A DNA stretch of 64,000 nt from Umbilicaria muhlenbergii (lineage: Eukaryota > Ascomycota > Lecanoromycetes > Umbilicariales > Umbilicariaceae): the NCBI GenBank assembly GCA_000611775.1, contig KK106981.1, forward strand, positions 7,028,312 through 7,092,311. Reading direction: 5' to 3'. A model generated the notes under the pieces. That model did no database searches. It worked only from the letters and a program-made list of their open reading frames with translations, and was not told the origin of the DNA. Positions 54,526-64,000 of the stretch are shown piece by piece (within the stretch, counting starts at the first letter, position 1; the number at the start of each line of letters is the position of its first letter). The position numbers were made by a program, and so were the translations under genes.

Positions 54526-56040
54526 ATGGCACTACTAGCCGTCCTTCTAGAAACACCGGCAACCCAGCAATGGGCGATCGCAGTCATTAGTCTTCTAGTT
54601 CTAATTTCGACGAGATGCTTATACCGAATACGCTTCCATCCTCTTGCCCACATCCCAGGGCCTGTCTTCGCAAGATGCTCGTCCCTATGGCTTCACTACC
54701 ATACGTACATGGGTGACGAGACCACCGCAGTCCATCGACTTCACAAGACCTATGGACCCGTCGTGCGAGTCGCTCCTAACGACGTCGACATATCCGACGG
54801 CGAGGCTATAGCCCCCATTTACGTAGACAAGGGCGGCTTCACAAAGGCCGATTGCTATGTCAACTTTGACATTGGCGGACATGCCTCCATCTTTTCGACT
54901 CTGAGCTCCACTTACAGAGCACCGAGGGCCAAAGCGGTGGTGGCCCTGTTCTCGATGGCCTCGATACGAAGTGGTAGTGATCTCATCTACGAATGCGTGG
55001 ATAAGTTCGTCTCTCGAATGCAGGCAGAGGCGAGCACAGGACAGCCGGTGAACGTGCTTAATCTGTCGCGGGCATTGGCTGCTGATGTTCTGTCTTCTTA
55101 TTTGTTCCACAGAAGTTACCGTAGCATCGAAGAGAAGTCTTCGCAGATCTCCATTACCCCGTTCGTCGATACCTTTGTCGCCGTTGGCCGGTTCTTCTAT
55201 CTTCCAAACGGAGTGTTTCTGTTCGTGGAATGGTTTGTCGCTACCTTCATGCCCGATAATAAGCAGGTTAATGAATCGTTCGCTGCTGTCGATGACTTCG
55301 TTAGTCAGTTGTTAGACGATTCTGCCCAAGATACCGACACTTATCCGGGTCGCTTGCTCAATCAAGGTATCTCCAAGAGCGAAACGATCGCTCAATGCAA
55401 GGATATCATCTTTGCAGGAACGGATTCGACGGGAATGAATTTGGCCACGGTTTTCTGGCACTTGAGCTGGCATCCTGAAAAGTAAGTCGGACCACGCTCC
55501 GTCCTCACCAGGTATTCCGTGTTAACTGCCAACAGATACGCCATACTCCGAAAGGAGATACTGGAAAACCAAGCAGCACAAGCCGACATCCAGACACTCC
55601 CCTACTTAAGGGGCGTCGTCAGAGAAGGGCTCCGCCTCGCCAGGCCCAACCCGTCACGACTGCTCCGCGTCGTCCCCGAACGCGGCTGGAACTTCCGAGG
55701 ATTCCATTTCCCACCCGGGACGAACGTCGGCGTAGCTGCTTTCGAGCTTCACCAAGACCCGAATAGCTTCCCGGAACCGGCGAGATTCCTCCCTGAGCGC
55801 TGGCTGAACCCCACGCCCGAGATGCAGCGAGATTTGGTGCCGTTCGGGAGCGGAACGCGGTCGTGTATTGCGCGCAATCTGGCCACGGCGGAGCTGTTCA
55901 TGGCGGTGGAGAAGCTCGTGGAGGCCGATGTTTTGAGGGAAGCGAGGCCGGTGAAGGAGCGGATTGAGATATATGAGTGGTTCAACTCGAGAGTCAGGGA
56001 TGGGAAGATAGAGCTGGTCTGGCCTGCTGAGGTAGAGTAA
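54526..56040 (+). CDS. Cytochrome P450 monooxygenase (fungal E-class)
   Basis: Exons 54526-55481 and 55536-56040, phase 2 junction (gtaagt...acag), 486 residues. N-terminal membrane anchor (QQWAIAVISLLVLISTRCLY) with the following basic-Pro hinge (RIRFHPLAHIPGPVFARCSS) points to the ER membrane. The I helix has FAGTDSTGMN (oxygen-activating Thr), the K helix has the ExxR motif in VVREGLRLAR, then FLPERWLNP, and the haem-binding loop FGSGTRSCIARNLA supplies the cysteine thiolate. All hallmark residues are present, so it should be active. Typical P450 length. Substrate unknown; no other obvious biosynthetic genes are adjacent (nearest are a membrane protein and a secreted protein), so a metabolite cluster is not supported. 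Clan assignment would need a tree. Confidence 0.94.
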
Positions 56041-57375
56041 ATGCTTTGTATATATTCGGAACGACACGGTCGAGACGGTCTACCTGAAGAACGTAGCCGC
56101 CGAAGAATACTGGGTAGATTGATTCCTGAATCAAGGAAATTGAAATCGACATAAGACCCCTGCGATGACTCCAGCAATGAAGGCTGCGTTGAGTTCGGAT
56201 CATCTCTTTCATGACTTCAGTCCTCGATCAGCCCACACATATACAACCCTTTGTCGCTGAGAGTGGGCCCTAGGAGGTTGGCCGGTAGAACTCCTCTGCT
56301 TGCTCGTTCGTCATATCGAACTACAGCGGTGGCTACTGCGCCAGCGTCAAGTCTGCGCCTCTCTGCTCGCCGGCGAGGTTCTGGAGGCCTGTCCAGGTTT
56401 CTTTTGCACGTGCAAATGCTGTGATTGTTCGATTGAATTTCATGAGGAGGGGTGGGCCAGTGGACGAGATGGTTGCAGCTGGAGATTAATAGCTGGTGCC
56501 ATGTTACTGGCGGCTTTAACGGGGTTGGCAGCGCCAGGAACTAGACATTGAGCGCATTGCAAACCAGCGGGGTTAACTGAGCCCACGAATCGGGTGTGTC
56601 CCGCAGAGGACGAGATTGTAAACAGGTGGTAGGTGCAGAGGTCCCTCCTGCATGTCCCGCTGCATGTCGTCCCTTTGAGCTGTGGTATCCTTTGGTTATC
56701 GATAAACGGTCTCGATGCCGAGTTGCCAGCACGGGGGAGAACGTTTCGCCAAGGGGTGGACCTACAAGAAAGTAAAATCACAAAATGGAGCTCGACTGCA
56801 TGATGCAAGCACTGTGTTTAAGGTATCATGCAAGTAGACCCTGTAGTTGCTGCTGTCACTCAGTTCTTATCGTCAGTGCACGGAACCAATCGCGGTCGCA
56901 GCCAGTCCGATGCCGGCGACCAGCATAGCGACGAACCACGGCTCCAGCTCACAAGCCAGTATGCTTTATTCATGTCTGATTGTAGAAACTGCTCGGTATG
57001 CGGCGAGATTCTCGTCGAGACAGACAATGATATAGCACTATCCAAAAGGAGTCTTTGGACTGAAGTAAGGAAGAGAGGGAAACCGGGGCCGTGATTTGGG
57101 CGAGGAAGTACTCTCGGTTGTTGTTTGATATCGGGACTGCAATGGTTAGCTCCGACGACGGATATGTAAATTCATTATCAGGACCGTGTTTTTGATCATC
57201 GATGTCACTCCAACAAAGCGGCCATTCGTCAGTGAGGACTCGATGGAGAGCGGGATCTGGCAGAACAGTCGTTGTACAACAGGCAAAGTAGGCAGTCTCA
57301 CAGGATACCATGATACCTATCGGACGTTCAAGGTGTCAGAACGATTAACTCCAATCTCTCACTCCCATGGGCACC
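56041..57375. other. Intergenic region
   Basis: About 1.3 kb of convergent 3' flank between the P450 and the secreted-protein gene. Nothing recognised. Confidence 0.5.
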
Positions 57376-58017
57376 CTATTCAATCTTTCCCGTTGCAACC
57401 TGATTCGGGCCATCAAAAATGTCAAACGTCGCACTCACAAACCCCCCATTCTCTCGGATGAAATCATCCAGCACCGTCAGCGCCGAACGGAAAACACCCC
57501 ACGTCATCTGGTGATTATTTGCATTTGCCACCACCAAAGTCATGCCTTCTTCTGTATGAAAAGTTGTACCAATAGTGGAGCTCATTACCCTGTCCCCACC
57601 GTTCGTAATATAGTGCCCTGTTGCCTCCACCGCAGCTCCGACGAGCTCGCGCAAGAACCAAACGTTAGTGGCCGCCCAGCCGGTTTTGATGACAAGGTAG
57701 GTCTCTGTGCCGGGTCCGCACCAAGTGATGCCGCATCTGGGGCAGGGCATGGGGTTGACGCGTGGCTTGAGAGTTGTGCGGAGGTCGAAGCGGCTAAGGA
57801 GAATTAGCTGGTAATGGTCACCTGATTTGTGGAAGAAGTGGATTCGCAGTGGTTGGATAACGCACGTTCCAGCTACTGTGTTCGGTCCGTTGGCGCAAAA
57901 TCGGCTTCGTGCGGATAGAGAAGATGGGCTGTTAGCGATGAATGGAAATGCCATGGTGAGGGCGGCTGCTTGAGCCAGTGCCACAAGGAGCGGAAGGCTG
58001 GATGCAAGCGTTTTCAT
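57376..58017 (-). CDS. Small secreted protein of unknown function
   Basis: Single exon, 213 residues. The N terminus MKTLASSLPLLVALAQAAAL is a textbook signal peptide, probably cut after about residue 20. The mature protein has six Cys, most in two places: SRFCANGPNTVAGTCVIQP and NPMPCPRCGITWCGPGTETY, suggesting disulfides. The second half (VWFLRELVGAAVEATGHYIT, MTWGVFRSALTVLDDFIREN) is helical and hydrophobic in pattern, with a NHQMTWGVFR segment that recurs in secreted fungal proteins I remember only as hypothetical. No enzyme motif was recognised. Candidate effector or cell-wall-associated protein, by inference only. Confidence 0.75.
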   Translation of the reverse strand: MKTLASSLPLLVALAQAAALTMAFPFIANSPSSLSARSRFCANGPNTVAGTCVIQPLRIHFFHKSGDHYQLILLSRFDLRTTLKPRVNPMPCPRCGITWCGPGTETYLVIKTGWAATNVWFLRELVGAAVEATGHYITNGGDRVMSSTIGTTFHTEEGMTLVVANANNHQMTWGVFRSALTVLDDFIRENGGFVSATFDIFDGPNQVATGKIE

Positions 58018-58605
58018 CCTCGAGTCTGTTCTCAAATTTTCCTGACATAGGAATGACGGGGGGTGATGCATACAGGGTATTTGTATCGCTTTGTCAAATG
58101 TTCTGGACTGTGGGGGTCGCAGGGCGCAAGTCGCAAATGTTTCAAGAAACCATGGAGTGTATCAGCCGATTATATCCGTCCAACAGATCGCGATAGTGCG
58201 TAAATGAGACACTTCCACTCAGCATTCCGTTGCTGTGCTATCCATGAACCTGTCGTTGTCGAGTAATTGATGAAGGTCATCTCGGTCTTAGCCTCGTGCT
58301 ACCGAATGATCTCAGGGCTGTAGTGATGGGAAGATCGTATATTTTTAGAGAGATATGAAAACAGCAACGAGGGCGAAGGGTCACTGAAAGAGCAGATGCA
58401 GAGTGAGACCTGAATTCAACTTAAGGCTGTCTAGGTAGTCATTCGTCCCAGGCTAAACCCATTACGGCGTGCGCACGACAGCACGGGATCGATGCCCTGA
58501 AGCGTTGATCAGATGTGTGATTGGTAAATCAATCATATGGCCGCTCGGAGCGCGAATTTGAACTTGTAGATTTCCGGGTTTTGGTAAATCTATTCCAAAG
58601 ATCGT
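58018..58605. other. Intergenic region
   Basis: About 590 bp, the promoter side of the secreted-protein gene and the 3' flank of the TAD3 gene. Nothing recognised. Confidence 0.5.
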
Positions 58606-60082
58606 TCAAATATGGAGATCTTCACCAAATCCTTGTTGTTGATTCTCGTCGTCGAGCCACTGCCAGCCCAAAAGCTTCCAATTCAACTCGGGACGCCAGA
58701 ATAGACCATAGCCTAACCCACCCAAAGGGCAGTGTTGAGCTTGGCTACCTGCGTCCGGCATACTCGAGTCACGCTCAATATGTACATCTGAGAGTCCAAG
58801 GGATGGGATGATGGCAGACGTGGTCTCCTCGATCTCTGCAGTAAGGCCCCCAGTTTTCGGCATGCGCGTGCCGAAGATGACTCTCCCGAATCTGGAGTGC
58901 AGTATAGCCATTGAGCACATAATACACGGCTCGTGAGTGACGTAGATCTCAAGGTCTAGGCAGAGATACCCACCAGCTGCTAGAGTGTCTTCGGAGTAGA
59001 TAGCTTGTTCGACCGGCGTGAGAGGCTCATCTGCAAAGATCTTCACCTCAGCGGGATCGCCAGGGGTTTGGTCTCTGCGAGACAGTAGAGCGCACCGTTT
59101 CTGGGCGACCATACCAATAGCTCTCATCACGGCGTGAGCCATCACATTACCGCTATGCTGCCGTGGACTCTTGCCTTGTGTACTCGTATCCTTCCAGCGA
59201 GCATCCCCAGCAACGACCACGACAGAGCAGCCTCCTGGCGCATTACGGTCCACAATCACAGCACCGACTGCTTCCCCAATGGATGCTGCAGACGCCTCCA
59301 ACCCCGCACAAGCTGCCAAGGCCATGCATTGATCAGCCGATGATCTGATCTCTTCTTCCGCGCGAGATATGATGCTAGGGTGGGGCCCGAAGGGGTTGTT
59401 GCGCTTGTAGACCGTCGGCCAGTATTGTTGGCTCCACTGCTTTGACTGCTCATCTGAAGTTGGCGGTAGGAGAGGTACTTGTATGATTTGGACTGTAGGG
59501 TGAAGGGGGCTGTCGGCGAGTGGAGGGAGGGAGGAGAGAATCTCAACCAGACGCTCCTTGGATAGAATCGAGGCAGCGCAGATTAGAAGATATAGCGTCG
59601 GTTGCACGTTATCGTCTTCTTCCGCTTCCACGTCCGTGGCTTGACCTCCAAGACTCGTATCATCATCAGTTGATATGACTGAGGCCGGAACGCAAGGGTC
59701 ATGTCGATGCCATCCTGCAAGGGCTATCGATCTCCTCACTGGGTTGGGTAAGAATTCTGGCTTGGTGAACCGTCGTAAATGTTGTAAGTTCACAGCATCC
59801 TGCTCAGGTATCGCCCTTTCCAAAGTTCTATGCAAGCCGTTAGCCTTGTAACGCGGTATTGAGATGGTGTCACCCCTACTTCAAAATGCCGTTTGCGGAT
59901 TTCAATGGGATCTCGATGAGGTATGCATCTATGACATGAAGGGAAGCCTGCGCTTCTGCCTTCGTTCGCAGTGCGGCGAGCCGGCCCTTGCGTGGTTGCA
60001 GATCCGGCAAACGAAGGCCATCGCTGGTGCCATCATGAACATGATTGGATGGCTGGTCCAGCGATGACGACGGGGTTGTCAT
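58606..60082 (-). CDS. TAD3: tRNA-specific adenosine deaminase subunit Tad3
   Basis: Two exons, 59880-60082 and 58606-59827, phase 2 junction, 474 residues. Tad3 is the partner of the catalytic Tad2 in the enzyme that converts adenosine to inosine at wobble position 34 of tRNAs. Family marks: N-terminal VIDAYLIEIPLKSANGILK, later YWPTVYKRNNPFGPHPS, and the zinc-deaminase motifs HAVMRAIGM and THEPCIMCSMAILHSRFGRV. The proton-shuttling Glu of true deaminases is replaced by Val in HAV, as expected for Tad3 (a non-catalytic but zinc-binding subunit). C terminus ends in LNWKLLGWQWLDDENQQQG. The start ATG at 60082 has a strong Kozak context (CCCACCATGACA); an in-frame ATG further upstream at 60166 would add 28 residues. 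It is divergent from the glutathione transferase, 204 bp apart. Confidence 0.93.
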
Positions 60083-60286
60083 GGTGGGGTCAAGGAGAGA
60101 ACCAAGAACGGCATTACGGAAGCGCTTAGGCAATGATAGATTCTCGGTATTGCAATGTGATCGCATGATTTAATGCGGGCAGTACTCTTAAATCATCTAG
60201 AATTCCCTACTGTCTAGGACATTGCTGTTGAGGCAAAGACTAGGAGCACAGATTGCTTCATCATCATTCTCATCTATAAACCAGAC
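60083..60286. promoter_or_regulatory. Shared divergent promoter, TAD3 / glutathione transferase
   Basis: 204 bp between two start codons on opposite strands. No individual elements were assigned. Confidence 0.35.
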
Positions 60287-61313
60287 ATGGCTCATCCAGA
60301 CTCGAATCTCCATCCAGAAGCTACCGGACTCGCAAAGGCAGTGGTTGACAGACACAGCTCGCCCGAGCCATTGGTCCTGTATTCCGGATGGTTCTGTCCG
60401 TAAGCAATGCTTCACGTAGTCTTAAAGTGGCCGGGGCTAAAGCTTGTTGACCGACATAGGTTTGGTATGATCTCAGCTTCCCGTGTTAGAACCTACAGTA
60501 ATCGTATCAGTTCAACGAGTATGGACCGTCCTGGAAGAGAAGGGCATCCCCTATCAATACGTAGAGGTCAACCCGTACCATAAGCCAGAAAGCCTACTAA
60601 AATTGAACCCGCGGGGTCTGGTACCAACGCTGAAGTACGATAATAAGCCCCTTTACGAGAGCACTGTCGTCTGCGAGTTCCTAGAAGATGCGTACCCGGA
60701 TCATGGCCCCAAGCTTCTCCCGTCAGATCCGTACGAAAGAGCAAAGCTGAGGATATGGACCGACTTTGTCACCAGCCGCGTGATCCCATCCTTTCATCGG
60801 GTAAGGTTATCTGGCCACTTCAATCGCAGCGCGCCTAGAATGACAGGTCCATACAGTACTTGCAATTCCAACCTGGGCAATCCTCAAACTCTATCGAGAA
60901 GGTCCGCTCGGAGTTCCTCGGATATCTCAAAGAATTCGCAGACGAGATGGACGAGGAAGGACCGTTCTTCATGGGCCGGGAGCCATCATTGATCGATTTC
61001 GTTATGGCCCCATGGGCGGTAAGACTGTGGGTGTTTAATCATTTCAAAGGCAGTCCGGGCATTCCCGAAGAGGGGAGAGGCGGAGATGACGAGAAGTCAT
61101 GGTCTCGATGGCGTAAGTGGTTGTCAGCGATCAATGGACGAAAGAGTATCAAGGCGACCACCAGTGAGAGACAACATTACCTGCCAATATATCAAAGATA
61201 GTAAGTTGATTGGAAATACTCGGGCCCGTCTAAATCTAATGATTGGTAGTGCCGACAATACAGCGCAAAGCGAGCTAGCCAAGGCCACGAGGGAGGGCAA
61301 AGGCGTGCCATGA
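60287..61313 (+). CDS. Omega-like glutathione S-transferase with a 5-nt micro-exon
   Basis: Exons 60287-60399, 60460-60464, 60511-60800, 60857-61200, 61250-61313; 816 nt, 271 residues. The thioredoxin-fold N-terminal domain carries VLYSGWFCPFVQRVWTVLEE with the catalytic Cys of CPF, then GLVPTLKYDNKPLYESTVVC with the cis-Pro and glutathione Ser. The helical C-terminal domain holds KVRSEFLGYLKEFADEMDEE and REPSLIDFVMAPWAVRLWVF. The Cys-type active site fits omega-like enzymes that act as thiol transferases or reduce glutathione adducts. The second exon is only GTTTG and is needed to give CCG TTT GTT (Pro-Phe-Val); every other splice choice at this spot breaks the frame or drops CPFVQ. Its two introns are 60 and 46 nt, GT-AG. 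The C-terminal exon restores RYADNTAQSELAKATREGKG. Cytosolic or peroxisomal location is not settled by the sequence. Confidence 0.9.
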
Positions 61314-62171
61314 ACGCGAGGAAGGGCCAGTCCAGAACATACATATTGATAGCACAAAGAGCAGATACTGATAGCCTGGTACATACAGTATAAGTAACTG
61401 CTCGACAGAATTCAACAAGCCTCCAATGGCACCTGCTACAACGCATCCTTATGTGTATAAATGTCAAGCTCATAAACTGGCTCCTCAACCAAGGGAGATC
61501 AAAGAGAGTAGCAAAGAGAGTAACGGCTGCCGACGTTGTTGGAAGCCGGTGTGTATTCGAAACGAAGAATGATGAAAAGACCAGAGCATGGATAGGCCAC
61601 CCATTAAGACCTCGAAGCGACGAACTTGCACTCTGACCTGAGCAAGTGGACATGAGCAAGTTGGCATCGGAAGGATCCGTAACTTATGCACAGTTCGGCG
61701 CTGGGTGAACTCGTGTGGCATGCATGTCTTTTTAAGAAGGTAGGGCTAATTGCTTACGGTGTAAGTTCCTGTGACCTCCGAGTACGAAAGGGAGCATATT
61801 ACGAGACCTGAGGTATGGGAACAGCCGACTGCTGAAACGTGAAAATACACGCTGCTCAGCTCGATTTCTCCCTTCTTTAGCTGGCCTGGAAAGTAGAGCT
61901 CCTATGCAGAGGTCTTCAATGTGGCAAATCTTCCCATCTCCCGCCGACTTTGGCCTGAAAGAATTAGGAGGAGCACGCCGACTCCAGCTCGCAGAGTTGC
62001 ACCATCTCTCAGGCCGTGATGGAAATATCTTCTTACCTCACCAGCCAAAGTAATCGGACGTGAAAGGGTCATCCATGTGACGATCATTGGGGGTAGAGCG
62101 TGGGGATGGAAGTACTTCTGTACCTGCATTGTGTAACCGTTGGAAATCTGGTAGCCCTAGCTTTCTAATAA

Positions 62172-62199
62172 TAAGGTAAGGTAGGCAGGTAAGGTAAGC
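62172..62199. repeat. GGTAAGGTA-type microsatellite
   Basis: TAAGGTAAGGTAGGCAGGTA followed by AGGTAAG: same word as 2268-2310. Confidence 0.7.
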
Positions 62200-62856
62200 G
62201 GTCTTGTCTATCGCGCAGGCCGGCCCAATGCTGCCGAGCATGAAGGATGATTCATCAGGCGCGAGTCAAAGAAATGCATGGTCTTTCGAAGCTTAATTGA
62301 GACGAGTGCCAACCGTTGTTTAATGATGGAAAGGAAAGCATATGCAAGATGATCGCTGATATCGGAGTAATGATCGGGTGCGTCTTATCAGGCCTACAGG
62401 CATTAGTATTGGCGAAGAGAATTTTGCGTGCAGATGTCGGACTTGGGTGGTGTGCTGCAGCTGCCAGCGCTTTTACTCAATGTTACTTCCGCAAATTAAA
62501 CAGTGCAGTATCTTTGGAGTCTTGATCTCGACATCTCCCTCGGACTCCTTTCACCGCAGAGAGCCGACTGACTTTCGTAGGACGCCGCAGTGCTCCGCTT
62601 CTCCAGACTCGCCCCGAATCTGAACTCTGACTGCGGGAATCTGGCCGAGAGGGGATCCGCGGATTGAGCTTGACGTCGTCTGGAACTGCGTGGCCCCTTC
62701 GCTGCCCGTGGCCGTAATTGGATCGTCAGCGGGATTAACGTTCAGAGCGGTCCCTCCCAAAAGCCAGACTAGAGACTGTGGAGAAGCGAGAAGCGACACC
62801 ACCTCTTGGCGTGCAACGGCAAGGCCAGCCAAAGGCGAAGGCAGGCTTTCAGTGCT

Positions 62857-62888
62857 CGCAACGACGCAACGACGCAACGACGCAACGA
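62857..62888. repeat. Octanucleotide repeat (CGCAACGA)x4
   Basis: Four exact tandem copies, about 280-310 bp upstream of the ATG of the last gene, probably in its promoter or leader. Confidence 0.9.
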
Positions 62889-63166
62889 CAATACACTCTC
62901 GCTATCGCCATCGCCACTTTCGGAACCACTCGTCCATCAGCTGGTCCTCGACGACGGCTGCCATCAATTGCCATGTATCGCTGACAGTGCCTACCCTACG
63001 CTCGTTGGCCTTGTGTGCCAAAGTGCCAAAGCTTCGACCGCCCTACGGCATCGCAGCCTAGTCCCACTCTCTCGAGTATCGAGGAAGACCGTAAGCTGAG
63101 GCCTCCTCTCAACCTCTAGACGCAGCTGAACGGTTGGAAGTGGAGAGAGACCGTGTTGCTGTAGCT

Positions 63167-64000
63167 ATGACTTCGACCGATGACCCTTTCCCGTCGTCGC
63201 TGCCGCTGCCAGGCTTCGAATCTCCCCGCATCTTCGACTCCGAGATGGCTGGGACCATGGAAGACGGTGGCCTGGAGTTCTTCACTTCTGCTATGCCACA
63301 GGACTCGCCTGGACAGCTATTTGGAGGCGACACACTCGCAACATCGCCGTACCAGTCTCCGATGCCGGTCAAATCCATCAGGGCTCCCTCCGATACGAAT
63401 CGGACGGTAACCGGAGCCGCATTTTCTGCCTCACCCGACAGCTCCTTACAAGATTCGTCGTCGGACTCGTCCGTACGGCATAAGCGCAAAGTCTCATCGA
63501 ATTCTTCGCACTCTGCAATTCCGGGTCGAGACGTCATCATGGCCGATGGTGTACATATGAACCCATGGAAGGATGACGACCCAATGCTGGGCGTGGTCGA
63601 GCCTAACGCCAACTATCTGGCCTCAAACCTGCCCGTTGAGACTAATTTCGAGCTTAGTAACCGGGCCATGGAAAATGATTTTGATTTCGAAAGCGCGGCG
63701 AGTAGTCCGAGTCCTTACGCTACAACATTGACCTCGGGACACGTTGCCAACAACACCGTGCGAGATTTTGCGGTTCCCTACCGGACCTCTCCCAATCAAG
63801 TTCGTAAAAGCAAGGCATCCTCAGTAAGCACAAAAAGTTCGTATGCTGGATACTTGAGAAGCTGATTTGTCTTCGCAGAGTTCCCGGGAGGCATCGCCAC
63901 TGGTGATGACGACCAACATCACTGGCAACACGCAGCATACTCTTCATGAAACAAATTCTTCGATCTCAAGCTCTGGCGGAGAGTTCATAAACGGCGCGTT
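63167..64000 (+). CDS. Serine-rich regulatory-type protein, N-terminal part (cut by window end)
   Basis: Exons 63167-63823 and from 63879 to the window end, phase 0 across a gtaagc...gcag intron; at least 259 residues. The visible part is disordered and acidic, rich in Ser, Pro, Asp (MTSTDDPFPSSLPLPGFESP at the start, then ADGVHMNPWKDDDPMLGVVE and NDFDFESAASSPSPYATTL). A basic patch KRKVSSNSSHS could act as a nuclear signal. This looks like the activation or regulatory N terminus of a transcription regulator; a weak recollection is that Spt23/Mga2-like proteins in Pezizomycotina have this style of N terminus, but no domain is visible here to prove it. The start ATG at 63167 follows an open frame that lacks an earlier ATG. 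Confidence 0.7.

Larger units (their letters stand above)
61314..63166. other. Intergenic region
   Basis: About 1.85 kb without a supported gene. It holds a GGTAAGGTA run (62172-62199) and four CGCAACGA repeats just upstream of the last gene (62857-62888). Confidence 0.5.

Noticed and set aside
53061-58017. Secondary-metabolite gene cluster around the P450
   Set aside because: No synthase, terpene cyclase or cluster regulator is present nearby.
60400-60510. Frameshift in the glutathione transferase
   Set aside because: Explained by a 5-nt exon between two normal introns.
1-64000. Intact transposons, virus-like elements or CRISPR arrays
   Set aside because: No transposase, reverse transcriptase, integrase or capsid-like frame was recognised; only short non-coding inverted-repeat elements.

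Overview
The window is nuclear DNA of a filamentous ascomycete (Pezizomycotina). Evidence: about one gene per 3 kb on both strands, many GT-AG introns of about 45-65 nt, a single dispersed 5S rRNA gene, and proteins typical of the group, including ERG4, a Pho80-type cyclin, VTC4, a Gid5/ARMC8 homologue, Ubp3 and an omega-like glutathione transferase. The order cannot be fixed from sequence alone; a Dothideomycete or close relative is a guess. Gene models were built by reading exon frames across consensus splice sites and matching remembered family sequences; no search was run.

Layout. 0-5 kb: the 3' part of a VTC4 polyphosphate polymerase gene, then a conserved fungal protein of unknown function. 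5.7-7.2 kb: a Pho80-like cyclin on the minus strand. 9-12.2 kb: an armadillo protein of the GID ubiquitin ligase. 12.5-20.4 kb: four minus-strand metabolic genes (fructosamine-3-kinase-like, dienelactone hydrolase, ERG4 sterol reductase, 6-phosphofructo-2-kinase/fructose-2,6-bisphosphatase). 22-24.8 kb: a divergent pair, a DUF202 membrane protein and a flavocytochrome b2-like dehydrogenase. 25.9-34.4 kb: a sterol-methyltransferase-like enzyme, a polytopic membrane protein, RNase H1 and a Na+/H+ antiporter. 34.4-43 kb: an accessory-looking stretch with short inverted-repeat elements, a zinc alcohol dehydrogenase and a peroxisome-targeted acyl-CoA ligase. 43-49.8 kb: Ubp3-type deubiquitinase and an RNF10/Mag2 RING protein. 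49.8-52.8 kb: a gene-poor island with two AT-rich blocks, an 81-bp tandem repeat and the 5S gene. 52.8-64 kb: a membrane-anchored protein of unknown function, a cytochrome P450, a secreted protein, Tad3, the glutathione transferase, and the start of a serine-rich protein cut by the window end.

Most genes are independent housekeeping units. Possible functional links: phosphate (VTC4 and the Pho80-like cyclin within 6 kb), sterols (ERG4 and the SMT-like enzyme about 9 kb apart), and the adjacent alcohol dehydrogenase and CoA ligase, bracketed by short inverted-repeat elements.

No large new system was found. The strongest unusual signals are unusual exon structures: a 5-nt micro-exon that restores the catalytic CPF motif of the glutathione transferase, a 12-nt micro-exon behind a GC-AG intron in the dienelactone hydrolase, and a GC-AG intron in the CoA ligase. 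Also notable are a tandem pair of abutting inverted-repeat elements, two low-copy dispersed repeat families, and a satellite/AT-rich island near the 5S gene. No intact transposase, virus-like element or CRISPR array was seen.
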